A stretch of 64,000 bases of DNA, taken from positions 9,837,001-9,901,000 of the forward strand of contig JAQISU010000132.1 of assembly GCA_029339505.1 (NCBI GenBank), written 5' to 3'. The DNA is from Unio delphinus. Lineage: Eukaryota > Mollusca > Bivalvia > Unionida > Unionidae. Both the position numbers and the translations under genes were made by a program. Shown here one piece after another: positions 55,365-64,000 of this stretch (position 1 is the first letter of the stretch; each line of letters starts with the position of its first letter). The notes beneath the pieces are model-generated. The model was not told the origin of the DNA. It searched no databases and was given only the letters and a program-made list of their open reading frames with translations.

Positions 55365-56083
55365 GTCGGCATCCGTCCGTCTTCGAGAGACGATGGTGTA
55401 GCTTCCGATTTGGGTGTCAAATCTGCACCTTCGCGAGTGGCTGAAGAGTCCGACCCTTGAGTGACAGTCTCTGTTGCACTTGCTGCAGGTGTATGCTGAT
55501 GCTTGCTGAGGATGTTTTTGGTTCGCCTTCCTCCTGGCTCTCTTTGCAGCGAGGTTTGTGTTTCTCATCTCCTCAGCTTTCTGACAGCAAGATGCCACGC
55601 GGTGCGGTCATCAGCACAGCTCTCCCAATTATTTATGTTGATGCTGGCTGTCTTCATGTCCTTTTTGCAGACATCTTTGTAGCGCAGAAGTGGCCTTCCA
55701 GTCATTCGTGCACCTTCTACTAGCTCGCCGTACAGCAGGTCCTTGGGTATGCGGCCTGGGTCCATTCTCCTAACATGGCCTAGCCAGCGAAGGCGCCTCT
55801 CGCTGAGAATGGAGAACATGCTGTTCATGCCGGTGCATTTCAGAACCTCTGTGTTGGGAACTTTGTCTTGCCACTGGATACGCAGAATGCGCCGCAAGCA
55901 TCTCAGGTGGAAGCTGTTGAGTTTCCTCACGTGACTCGCATAGGTGGTCCATGCCTCGCTGCTGTAAAGGAATGTGCTGAGCACGCATGCCTGGTAGACG
56001 CGCAGTTTGGTCTTTTCGGTGAGGTTGCGATTGTCCCAGACCCTCTGGTTCAGTCTCGCCATAACTGCTGGGAGAGGCGGCAT
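55355..56083 (-). pseudogene. LINE C-terminal domain with zinc finger
   Basis: The open part (56,083-55,565) encodes the region after the reverse transcriptase, with 'KTKLRVYQACVLSTFLYSSE', 'LRWLGHVRRMDPGRIPKDLL' and 'ASININNWESCADD'. After a shift near 55,580 the frame at 55,598-55,355 carries a Cys-x2-Cys ... His-x3-5-Cys finger ('CSKCNRDCHSRVGLFSH'). The piece has lost its natural stop and runs into the minisatellite. It begins right at the deletion edge near 56,083. Confidence 0.75.
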
Positions 56084-56955
56084 ACTAGCTGCTGCAGTCC
56101 ATCTTCCGTGTGTGATGTCAAAGCTGCATCGTCGGCGAAGAGCAATTCACGGATGAGAACCTTTGTAACTTTAGTCTTTGCACGGAGACGGGCGATGTTA
56201 AACATCTTTCCGTCAGTCCTGGTGTGTATATACTCACCCTCGCTGCAGTCCTTGAAGGCGTACTGGAGGAGAATGGAAAAGAAGATGGCAAAGAGAGTTG
56301 GCGCAAGGACACAGCCTTGCTTCACTCCGCTGCTGACTGGGAAGGCCTCTGATGTTGCGTCGTTGAAGCACACTGTGCTGTGCATGTTCTCGTGGAACGA
56401 TGTTATGATAGCGAGCAGTCGTGGGGGGCAGCCTATCTTCTTAAGGATCCTGAAGAGTCCGCTCTGGCTGACCAGGTTAAATGCCTTGGTCAGGTCTATG
56501 AAGGCAATGTAGAGGGGCATCTGCTGCTCACGACACTTCTCCTGCAGCTGTCGTAGTGAGAAGATCATGTCTACAGTTGACCTGCCTGCTCGGAAGCCAC
56601 ACTGGGACTCGGGGTAGACTCGGGATGCTAGGGTCTGCAAGCCCGTCAGGACGACATGGGCGAACGCCTTTCCAACAATACTGAGAAGAGAGATGCCTCG
56701 GTAGTTGTTGCAGTCACTGCGGTCTCCTTTGTTCTTGTATAGAGTGACAATGTTTGCATCTCGCATGTCCTGGAGGATGTGTCCTTGTCCCCAGCAGAGG
56801 CAGAGGAGTTCGTGCAGAGGCTGGATTAGTGCTGGTTTCCCTATCTTTAGGACTTCAGGCGGAATGCCGTCACTCCCAGGGGCCTTCCCACAAGCGAGGT
56901 AGTCGATGGCTTTGCTAAGCTCTTCCAGGGTGGGTGGTGAGTCTAGTTCCTCCAA
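56050..56955 (-). pseudogene. LINE reverse transcriptase, internal deletion
   Basis: A 301-codon open frame has 'GKAPGSDGIPPEVLK', 'NYRGISLLSIVGK', 'QCGFRAGRSTVDMIFSLRQL', 'YIAFIDLTKAFNLVS', 'GVKQGCVLAPTLFAIFF' and the catalytic 'LLFADDAALTSH'. This order is that of non-LTR reverse transcriptases. Shortly after the FADD motif the sequence jumps to the C-terminal region, so roughly 60 residues of the thumb appear deleted at about 56,083. The catalytic core is uninterrupted. Confidence 0.88.
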
Positions 56956-58420
56956 GACTGGCAGGTCTGGGATGGCGTCTAGGGCGGTGTCCGTGACGAC
57001 TTTTACAGCTCAAGATAGTGCTCAACCCAGCGCTGCAGCTGTTTGCCCTGGCCTTTGATGACTTCACCAGTCTTGGACCTGAGTGGGGCAATCTTGGAGG
57101 TGGGTGGGCCAGTTGCCTTCCTGATACCCTCGTACATGCCCCTTGCATCCCCGGTTTCGGCAGCTATCTGTATACTGGTGCAGAGGTTCAGCCAGTAGGT
57201 GTTAGCGCAGTGACGGGCGGTCTGCTGGGCATTTTTCCTGGCAGTCCTGAGGGCCTGTAATGTACCAAGGCTAGGCGCAGCCTTGTAAGCCAGGAGGGCT
57301 TTCCTCTTCGCCTCAGTCACGGGTTCCATCTCCTCCCAGCTGGCCTCATACCAGTCTGTGTTTTTGTGCTTTCTTCCCATAGGCAGTAATAGCTGAGTTG
57401 TACACAGCGTCTCGGAGGTGGGACCACTTGTAGTCGATGGTGTCATCAGGTGTCTCTTTGGTGAGAGCCTCGTGGAGTTTGCAGATGAACTGCTGTGTCT
57501 TCTCTGGATTGCTTGCACAGCAGGTGTTGATGCGTGGGCGACCATTCTTCTTGGCGTGGTGCAGTTTCTTGGGTATTATTCGCACATTGTTGGCCACAAG
57601 GGAGTGGTTCATGTTGCAGTCGGCACTGTGGTAGCTGCGGGTGAGAAGGACGCTGGCTAGTTCCGCGCGCCTGGTGATGGCTAGATCTAGCTGGTGCCAG
57701 AGGCGGGAACGTAGGTGTCTCCATGATACCTGGTGGATCTCCTTGCATTTGAAGAAGGTATTGGTCACACATGAGCTGTGAGTGCAGCATATCTCCATTC
57801 TCGTTGATTTTGCCCCTTCCGTGCGGGCCGAGACAGGTGGGCCATGCCTCGTAGTTAGCTCCCACTCGTGCATTGCAGTCTCCTAGTAGGTAGAGGCCCT
57901 CGGTACTGGGGATATTTGATATTGCTTGATCCAGAGCCTCGTAGAACTGGTCTTTTTCTTCTGGGTTTGAGTAGAGGGATGTTGAAGCTGAAGATGTTGG
58001 CTGGGCCTGAGGATGTTGATAACCGGAGGGCAAGGATCCTCTCAGTGTCTGATGAAGGAGGCTCAATGAAGGCGACGAGGGTGTTCTTGACAGCGAAGCC
58101 GACACCATGCTGCCTGGGTTCGTCTGATGGTTTTCCTTGCCAGAAGAAGGTGTAGTTGGCTTCCTTGATGGTGCCGCTGTCGGCCAGTCGGGTCTCTTGA
58201 AGACAGGCAATGTCGACATTCAGTCGGGAGAGTTCTCTGTCAATGACGGCAGTCTTCCATGCATCGTTGATCTTCTGCAGGTCAGTGGTGAGTCCAGGGC
58301 ACAAGGTTCTGATGTTCCAGCTTGTGAAACGAAGAGCTGGAGTCTTCTTCTTTCCTCTTTGTATCTTGCATGGTGCAGAGTTTTTTGGCCTGCTTGTCGA
58401 GATGGTTCTCTAAGCTCCAC
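56956..58420 (-). pseudogene. LINE endonuclease and linker, frameshifted
   Basis: Endonuclease landmarks on the minus strand are 'LSRLNVDIACLQETRLAD' (about 58,240), 'TFFWQGKPSDEPRQHGVGFA' (about 58,140), 'YLLGDCNARVG' (about 57,870) and 'NVRIIPKKLHHAKKNGRPRI' (about 57,560). The linker before the reverse transcriptase is at 57,545-57,003. Shifts occur near 57,980, 57,860, 57,370 and 56,990. The family's endonuclease cuts target DNA; this copy cannot make it in full. Confidence 0.75.
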
Positions 58421-59084
58421 GCACCCAGCGAAGCAGGCAGGCCATGGCGGGAATCACCTTATTGACTGGGGGCTGCCCAGCTTGAGGCGGGCGGTAGCTT
58501 CCAATGAGACATAGCGATCTCTCCCACCGTCGAAAGCAGCCCCTGACGCTAAGTTCTACGCCAATCGAGCTATGGCTTATAACCGGTAGACTGCTACTTC
58601 CCGTGTTGTGCCGACGCCTTAAGACGATGCTGGAGTGTCCTCTCCAGTGGAGCTACAAAGTCTGGGCAGTCTCGAATGGAGAATCAGCTATTACCCATGC
58701 AGCAGATCCCCCCTCTCCACACAGCTGGTGGACCCAAGGGAACGACAAAGTCGCTACAGCTTGGCACCAACGGCGTCGCAGGAGTTGCCGGAATGACGTT
58801 GAATTCAAGAGTTTTCCTTCTCCTAGATGAGCTACCATCCAAGGTTTACGAGCCCCATCTACCCGAAGCGACTGGTTTTAAGGCGCCAGTGGCCGCCTTC
58901 ACCCCTTCTCCTGTCAGTGAAAACATGGTCCGCCGGATTTAGAAGCTAAGCCACTACCGAAGGCCAGGAGCTGGATTTTAGTTGACAGAGGCGATCAGAG
59001 TCGCAAGCCCTATGGGGCATTTTTGGAGGAGTGGGGAGCATGTCTCCCACTCCCACCCTGGCAATGTCAACCTTGGACCACAAA

Positions 59085-59470
59085 TGCTGGATTATAATAT
59101 AAATATGCACTGGCGCTCATCTCCAAGTCAGATGCAGAATTATTATATAAATATGCACAGGGTTTGATCACCCATTTAGATGCAGGATTATAATATTAAT
59201 ATACACAAGGGTTTGATCACCCATGTATATGCTGAATTATAATATAAATATACACAGGGTTTGACCACCTATTTAGATGCAGGATTATATTATAAATATA
59301 CACAAGGGTTTGATCACCCATGTATATGATGGATTATAATATAAATATGCACATAGTTTGATCACACATTTAGATGCAGGATTATAATATAAATATACAC
59401 AGATTTTTATCACCGATTTAGATGAAGGATTATGATATAAATATGCCCAGATGTTGTTCCAAAAATGATC
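59085..59470. repeat. 49-bp minisatellite, right part
   Basis: Units recur every 48-49 bp ('gtttgatca' at 59,162 and 59,211, 'gtttgacca' at 59,259). The array is the continuation of 55,240-55,364. Confidence 0.85.
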
Positions 59471-59985
59471 TAACACCTTCATGATATATGCTTATTTAAG
59501 CACACTGGTGATATATTACTTCATGATAAAAGCCTATTTACAAACTTTGATTACATCTGGGGTGGCCATACCAATGATATAAGCAAATCTGTTAAATCTT
59601 ATGACATTGGTGATGTTCATCTTCATGACATAGGCCTATTTACCAAAACTACATGGCTGATGTAGAGAGGCTACCAGGATTAAATTGGTTTTAGTGAAAT
59701 GATGGCTGCCATCATTTAACTGCTTGACACAGACTCATCCATTTTTGTGCTATTTTTCATGATATATTTGCTTGTTGTCTATCTTGGTCTACATTATTGT
59801 GTTTCATCATACATTGGCTGTTCAGTTTGTATGTGTTTCTTCATCTCCTTGTTTTGGAAACGAAAACAATTAAAACATTCTGAGCTGTCTTGTTTCACTA
59901 TTAAGATGTTCTTTGTTCTTGAATTAACTACCATCAAGTGATCACCAGTCAACCCGTTTACGCTATGATGGACCCTCATTAATTG
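59471..59985. other. Non-coding DNA
   Basis: There are imperfect duplications of 'ttcatgatat' and 'aagcctatttac' motifs at 59,480-59,640, and otherwise nothing recognisable. Confidence 0.35.
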
Positions 59986-59989
59986 CATT

Positions 59990-61212
59990 AAATGACCACA
60001 CCTTGGCTCCTAATATTAAATTGTGCTCAAGACTAAACGAACTGGGACTACATTCATCATTACTTAAATATAAACGAATTGAATAAACAAACATTGTTTC
60101 AAAGCTGGCTGGTGTAGAACAGGAAGAATTCCAGTTATCTCCCTTTTGCCCATAACAGATAAACAATTTAAAAATGCGGCCGTTAATTTTAATAACCTGG
60201 TTCAAATTCATCTTAAATCGTCAACCGTTGTGTGAACGGTCCCAGGGATACTACTATGTATTGCATATTTCAAGGCTCAATAAGTAGGATCACCGGAAAA
60301 GAGCACAGAAATAGATAATTTTATCAACGACCAAGATATTGATGTCTTCTTCCTCACAGAAACATGGCTAAAAACATCAGGTGATGAGCCCAAGTTAGCG
60401 GATTTAACAACCACTGCTTGCTCCATCACGTTGTTCCCCCACAACTCTCGCAGAAATGGAATTGTTGTAATCACAAAGAATTCCATTATAAAATGCCTAA
60501 AGTACAAAACAACCTTCAATTTCTGCCACACATTGTTTGAACTAGTCCAAACAACACTCACACTGGAACAAAGGTCAGTCCATTTTTTCTGTCTCTACCA
60601 CCCTCATCTTAGTAGAAGAAACAAGCTGTCTGAATCTCACTGTTTGAAGCAGTTTCCAAATCTTCTGGAGTATAGAACTTTGATAGGTGGCAACCTATTT
60701 ATACTTGGAGATTTCAACTTTCACTTTGACTGTCCTGGAAAACCATACACTTCAAAACTTCTTGATTCCATTCATGTTTTCAACCTTAAACAGTCAGCTA
60801 ACCAACACATCCATAAACTTGGTCACATTTTAGACTGGTGTATTCATATACCTGATGATAATATTCTGCAATCCACCCTTGCATCCCACAAACTTGCATC
60901 AGATCACCTCTGCATTATATGCCATCTTGACGTATCAGTCCCTAACCCTCCACCTTTATTTGCTACTAAGAGAAATCATCATATGATATATAGAACCAAA
61001 CTCATCCATGATATCCAAGAAAACCTAACAACTTACTTACATCCTACAGCATAACAACTTGATAACTGCCTGCGTTCATTGCTTGAAAAACATGCCACAG
61101 CCACCAAATACAGAGTATCAATAAAGAAGTGTTCTCCATGGTATAGCAGTGTTAGGAACCAGCTTCGCACTGCTAAAAGACATCGCCGAAAAGCAAAAAG
61201 GTTTTGGCTTTC
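59990..61212 (+). mobile_element. CR1-type LINE fragment (endonuclease part)
   Basis: The plus strand encodes, after an untidy leader, 'DIDVFFLTETWL' (60,328-60,370), then an open frame with 'RRNGIVVITKN', 'LFILGDFNFHFD' (about 60,690-60,725), 'HILDWCIH' and 'ASDHLCIICHLD' (about 60,895-60,935). These are the strands and catalytic residues of a CR1-like apurinic endonuclease. The 207-codon frame (60,431-61,054) is open. After 61,055 a stop and shift occur and the sequence ends at 61,212, where another LINE is inserted. No reverse transcriptase of this element is in the window. Confidence 0.8.
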
Positions 61213-64000
61213 CACCTGACTCATCTCATCTCATCTCCGCCTGTGGCCCCGTTTGGGACATAGGCCGCCAACCAGCTCCCTCCAGGCGTCTCGGTTCTGG
61301 GCGAGTCTCTCCAGCTGTCCCCACGTCTTGCCCATCTTCTTTGCGTCTGCATCCAAATCACGGCGCCAGGTGTTTCTGGGTCTTCCTCTCTTCCTCTTTC
61401 CTTGAGGATTCCATGTGAGGGCTTGCCTGGTGATGTTGGGAGCAGGTTTGCGGAGGGTGTGGCCAATCCATCGCCAGCGTCTCTGAAGGATGTCATCCTC
61501 AACGGGCTGTTGCTTCGTTCTCTGCCACAGTTCGTTGTTGCTGATTCTTTCTGGCCAGCGGATCTTGAGGATCTTCCTGAGGCAGGTGTTGATGAAGACC
61601 TGGATTTTCTTCATGGTGGTAGCGGTGGTTCTCCAGGTCTCTGCTCCGTACAGCAATATCGGCTTCACGATGGTGTTGAAGACCCTGATCTTGGTGGTGA
61701 TGTTAAGCTGCCTTGATATCCATATGTTCTTCAGCTGATGGAAAGCTGCCCTTGCTTTGCCGATGCGTGTCTTAACGTCTGCATCCGTTCCTCCCTGCTT
61801 GTCCAGGATGCTGCCAAGGTAGGTGAAGCTATCCACCTCCTCCAGCGCATCGCCTTCCACTGTGATGGGTGTATTGCTGGATGCATTTGTCTTGAAAACC
61901 TTGCTCTTTCCTCTGTTGATGTGGAGGCCCAGGCTGGCTGAGTTGTCCGCAACAATGCTGGTCTTTTCCTGCATCTGTTGTTGGGTATGCGAGAGGAGAG
62001 CCAGGTCATCAGCAAAATCTAGGTCGTCCAGCCGTTTCCACAGCGTCCACTGGATGCCGTTTCTTGTTTGGTCTGTCGATGTCTTCATGACCCAGTCAAT
62101 GGCCAGCAGGAAGAGGAATGGTGATAGAAGGCATCCTTGTCTCACCCCTGTATTTACTTCAAAGGCATCGGTGAATTGGCGGCCGTGGACGATCCTACAA
62201 GTCATTCTTTCATAGGACTTCCTGATGATGTTGGTGATCTTTTCCGGGACTCCATAGTGCCTCAGTATTTTCCAGAGGGTCTGCCTGTCAACGCTGTCGA
62301 ACGCTTTCTCATAGTCGAGAAAATTCACGTAGAGTGGCGAATTCCACTCCAGAGACTGTTCCAAGATGATGCGCAGTGTCGCTATCTGGTCCGTGCACGA
62401 CCTTTCCTTTCGGAAGCCAGCTTGTTGGTCACGGAGATGCGGGTCAACTGCCTCTTTCATCCTGTTCAGTATGATGCGGTTAAACACCTTCCCCGGGATG
62501 GACAACAGCGTAATCCCCCTGTAGTTGGAGCAGTCACTGAGGTCACCTTTCTTAGGTAGTTTGACGAGGTAGCCCTCTCTCCAGTCTGCTGGTACTTCTT
62601 CGTCTTCCCATATCATGCAGAAGAGCGGGTAGAGGAGCTCCACACTGGTTTCCACGTCCGCCTTCAGCGCCTCTGCCGGAATGCTGTCAGGTCCTGCCGA
62701 CTTGCCGCTCTTCAATTGCTTGATGGCGCTGCGAATCTCCTCCTTTGTCGGTGCACCGCACTCTATTTGCAGGTCACTTTCCGCTGGCGGTACGTCTGGT
62801 GGGTTTGCAGGCGCTGGTCTATTTAGCAGTTCCTGGAAATGCTCAATCCATCTGGTCTTCTGTCCTTCCTCGTCTGGGATCGCTCTTCCATTCCTGTCCT
62901 TGACTGGTCTTTCTGGTTTGGCAAACTTTCCTGAAAGTTTCTTGATGGTGGCATACAGGTCTCTGGTGTTGCCATTGTGAGCTGCTTCTTCTGCTTCTGT
63001 TGCCAGCATCTCTACATAATTCTTCTTATCTTTCTTGATGCTGCGCTTGACGCTTCTGTTGGCTTCCGCGTACTCGTCGTTTGCTTTTGCTTCTGCTTTT
63101 CTTGTCCTACTGTTGTTTACGGCATTCTTCTTCTCTCTTCTTTCTTGAATCTTCCTCAGCGTCTCTGTTGAAATCCATTCTTTGTGCGTGTATGTTTTGG
63201 GGCCCAGTACTTCTTGGCATGTTGATGTGAGTGCCTCTTTCACTCTTTTCCATCTGTCTTCTATGGTCTCTTCTTCACGCAGCTCTTCTAGAACCTGGAA
63301 CTTGTTGGAGAGGGTGATCTTGAATTTCTCCTGTTTGTTGTTATTTCTCAGAGCTGTGGTGTTGTAACGACAGCGTTGATTGGAGCCTCCTGTCCAGTTT
63401 CTCTTGAGCTTCAGCTTCATCCAGGCAACGAGTAGATGATGGTCTGAGGCAACGTCTGCTCCTCGCTTAACGCGGACATCCCGAAGGGAGCGGCGAAACG
63501 TCCTCCCGATGCACACATGGTCTATTTGGTTTTCCGTCCGCAGGTCTGGTGACACCCAAGTTGCCTTGTGTATCCTTCTGTGGTTGAAAACACTTCCTCC
63601 GATGACCAGGTTGCTTGTGGCACACAGGTCGGCAAATCTCTCTCCGTTGTCATTCATCTCGCCAATCCCATGCTGCCCCATGATCTCCTCGTAGTCTCGG
63701 TTGTCGCTGCCGATCTTAGCGTTGAAGTCACCCATGACGATGATGATGTTTCTCTGTGGTCGGTCTTGGATGATGGTTAGCAGCCTGTTGTAGAAATCAT
63801 CCTTTTCTTCTTCCTCACTGTCGTTTGTCGGGGCGTAGCACTGGATAATGTCTATGTTGATCCTCTTCTTTTTGGTGCTGAAGGAGGCTGTCATTATCCT
63901 TGGGCCGTGTGCTTCCCATCCAATGAGTGCTCCCTGAGCTGACTTGGACAGCATCAGTGCCACGCCTTGGGTGTGTGCAGCGTCGTCCTGCTCGTGTCCC
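61213..64000 (-). mobile_element. Non-LTR retrotransposon, uninterrupted ORF, cut by window edge
   Basis: The element runs on the minus strand from the window end to its 3' tail, 'gatgagatgagatgag' (about 61,213-61,237 as its complement). It is GC-rich, unlike its flank, and has landed in the CR1 fragment. Its 5' part lies beyond the window. The lack of any stop over more than 900 codons suggests recent insertion and possible activity. Confidence 0.9.
61231..64000 (-). CDS. LINE endonuclease/reverse transcriptase, 5' part outside window
   Basis: The frame is open from the window edge to a TGA at 61,231, at least 922 codons; any internal start in the window is not the true one. Endonuclease strands include '[18 protein letters not shown]', '[16 protein letters not shown]' and '[11 protein letters not shown]'. 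The linker is basic. Reverse transcriptase motifs are '[16 protein letters not shown]', '[14 protein letters not shown]', '[18 protein letters not shown]', '[15 protein letters not shown]', '[18 protein letters not shown]' and catalytic '[13 protein letters not shown]'. The C-terminus has '[19 protein letters not shown]', 'LLYGAETWR' and '[13 protein letters not shown]', then an Arg-rich end. All catalytic residues appear intact. The protein would copy the element RNA at a nicked target. The clade is not settled. Confidence 0.92.
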   Translation of the reverse strand, partial: GHEQDDAAHTQGVALMLSKSAQGALIGWEAHGPRIMTASFSTKKKRINIDIIQCYAPTNDSEEEEKDDFYNRLLTIIQDRPQRNIIIVMGDFNAKIGSDNRDYEEIMGQHGIGEMNDNGERFADLCATSNLVIGGSVFNHRRIHKATWVSPDLRTENQIDHVCIGRTFRRSLRDVRVKRGADVASDHHLLVAWMKLKLKRNWTGGSNQRCRYNTTALRNNNKQEKFKITLSNKFQVLEELREEETIEDRWKRVKEALTSTCQEVLGPKTYTHKEWISTETLRKIQERREKKNAVNNSRTRKAEAKANDEYAEANRSVKRSIKKDKKNYVEMLATEAEEAAHNGNTRDLYATIKKLSGKFAKPERPVKDRNGRAIPDEEGQKTRWIEHFQELLNRPAPANPPDVPPAESDLQIECGAPTKEEIRSAIKQLKSGKSAGPDSIPAEALKADVETSVELLYPLFCMIWEDEEVPADWREGYLVKLPKKGDLSDCSNYRGITLLSIPGKVFNRIILNRMKEAVDPHLRDQQAGFRKERSCTDQIATLRIILEQSLEWNSPLYVNFLDYEKAFDSVDRQTLWKILRHYGVPEKITNIIRKSYERMTCRIVHGRQFTDAFEVNTGVRQGCLLSPFLFLLAIDWVMKTSTDQTRNGIQWTLWKRLDDLDFADDLALLSHTQQQMQEKTSIVADNSASLGLHINRGKSKVFKTNASSNTPITVEGDALEEVDSFTYLGSILDKQGGTDADVKTRIGKARAAFHQLKNIWISRQLNITTKIRVFNTIVKPILLYGAETWRTTATTMKKIQVFINTCLRKILKIRWPERISNNELWQRTKQQPVEDDILQRRWRWIGHTLRKPAPNITRQALTWNPQGKRKRGRPRNTWRRDLDADAKKMGKTWGQLERLAQNRDAWRELVGGLCPKRGHRRR

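Larger units (their letters stand above)
55365..59084 (-). mobile_element. Non-LTR retrotransposon (LINE), GC-rich, minus strand
   Basis: This 3.7-kb element is far richer in GC than its surroundings. It splits the 49-bp minisatellite. It has a 5' leader (about 58,500-59,084), endonuclease (58,400-57,450), linker, reverse transcriptase (56,955-56,090) and a C-terminal part with a C2H2-type zinc finger. Flanking words 'caaatgcaggatt' (55,350-55,362) and 'caaatgctggatt' (59,082-59,094) look like a target-site duplication with one mismatch. Frameshifts and an internal deletion make it inactive. Confidence 0.88.

Noticed and set aside
55868..58514. Plus-strand ORFs of up to 214 codons
   Set aside because: They are GC-rich shadows opposite the minus-strand LINE, whose reverse transcriptase motifs fix the coding strand. 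The plus-strand ORFs at 61,402-63,780 are rejected for the same reason.

Overview
The window looks like an AT-rich nuclear sequence from a lophotrochozoan animal, most likely a mollusc. The reasons are the tRNA-derived SINE families with (CA)n or (CAA)n tails, several LINE lineages, a Polinton with animal-type genes, a DZIP3-like HEPN gene of a kind expanded in molluscs, and very abundant 30-77 bp minisatellites. No ordinary single-copy housekeeping gene is recognisable. The window is dominated by mobile elements, virus-derived DNA, minisatellites and one locally duplicated host-type gene.

Layout. 0-2.2 kb: a compound CA/TA/TG microsatellite and a degenerate minisatellite. 2.3-11.0 kb (minus strand): a Polinton/adintovirus-type element with capsid-like protein, small virion-like proteins, integrase with chromodomain, FtsK/HerA-type packaging ATPase and small basic and membrane proteins. 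Some ORFs are intact; others are cut by isolated in-frame stops or 1-nt frameshifts. No DNA polymerase B or protease was found. 11-13 kb: stacked minisatellites. 13.07-18 kb: a SINE, then a 36-bp minisatellite split by a decayed LINE (14.3-17.56 kb). 18-33 kb: mostly non-coding AT-rich DNA with SINEs, a Ty3/gypsy integrase relic (24.8-25.5 kb) and several minisatellites.

33.39-38.57 kb (plus strand): a second, more decayed virus-like block. It has a 260-codon ORF, a small virion-like protein, an HNH homing endonuclease on the opposite strand and a superfamily-1-helicase-like P-loop segment, and it ends against a scrambled Ty3/gypsy fragment. 39-47.5 kb: largely non-coding, with a pogo-like MITE and a 52-bp minisatellite. 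47.6-54.9 kb: serial tandem duplications of the 3' end of a minus-strand gene. Its intact last exon (53,371-54,824) encodes a Thr/Pro/Ser-rich linker and a DZIP3-like HEPN domain; at least three broken 3' copies and one exon-start copy lie downstream. 55.2-59.5 kb: a 49-bp minisatellite split by a GC-rich LINE. 60-61.2 kb: a CR1-type endonuclease fragment. 61.2-64.0 kb (minus strand): a LINE whose endonuclease/reverse transcriptase ORF is uninterrupted up to the window edge.

How it fits together. The Polinton genes form a module for virion assembly, DNA packaging and integration. The 33-38 kb block seems to be a separate virus-like lineage carrying its own selfish endonuclease. The DZIP3-like gene is the only plausible host coding sequence; its neighbourhood evolves by tandem duplication together with its own 3' minisatellite. 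All calls come from reading the sequence; no database search was run.
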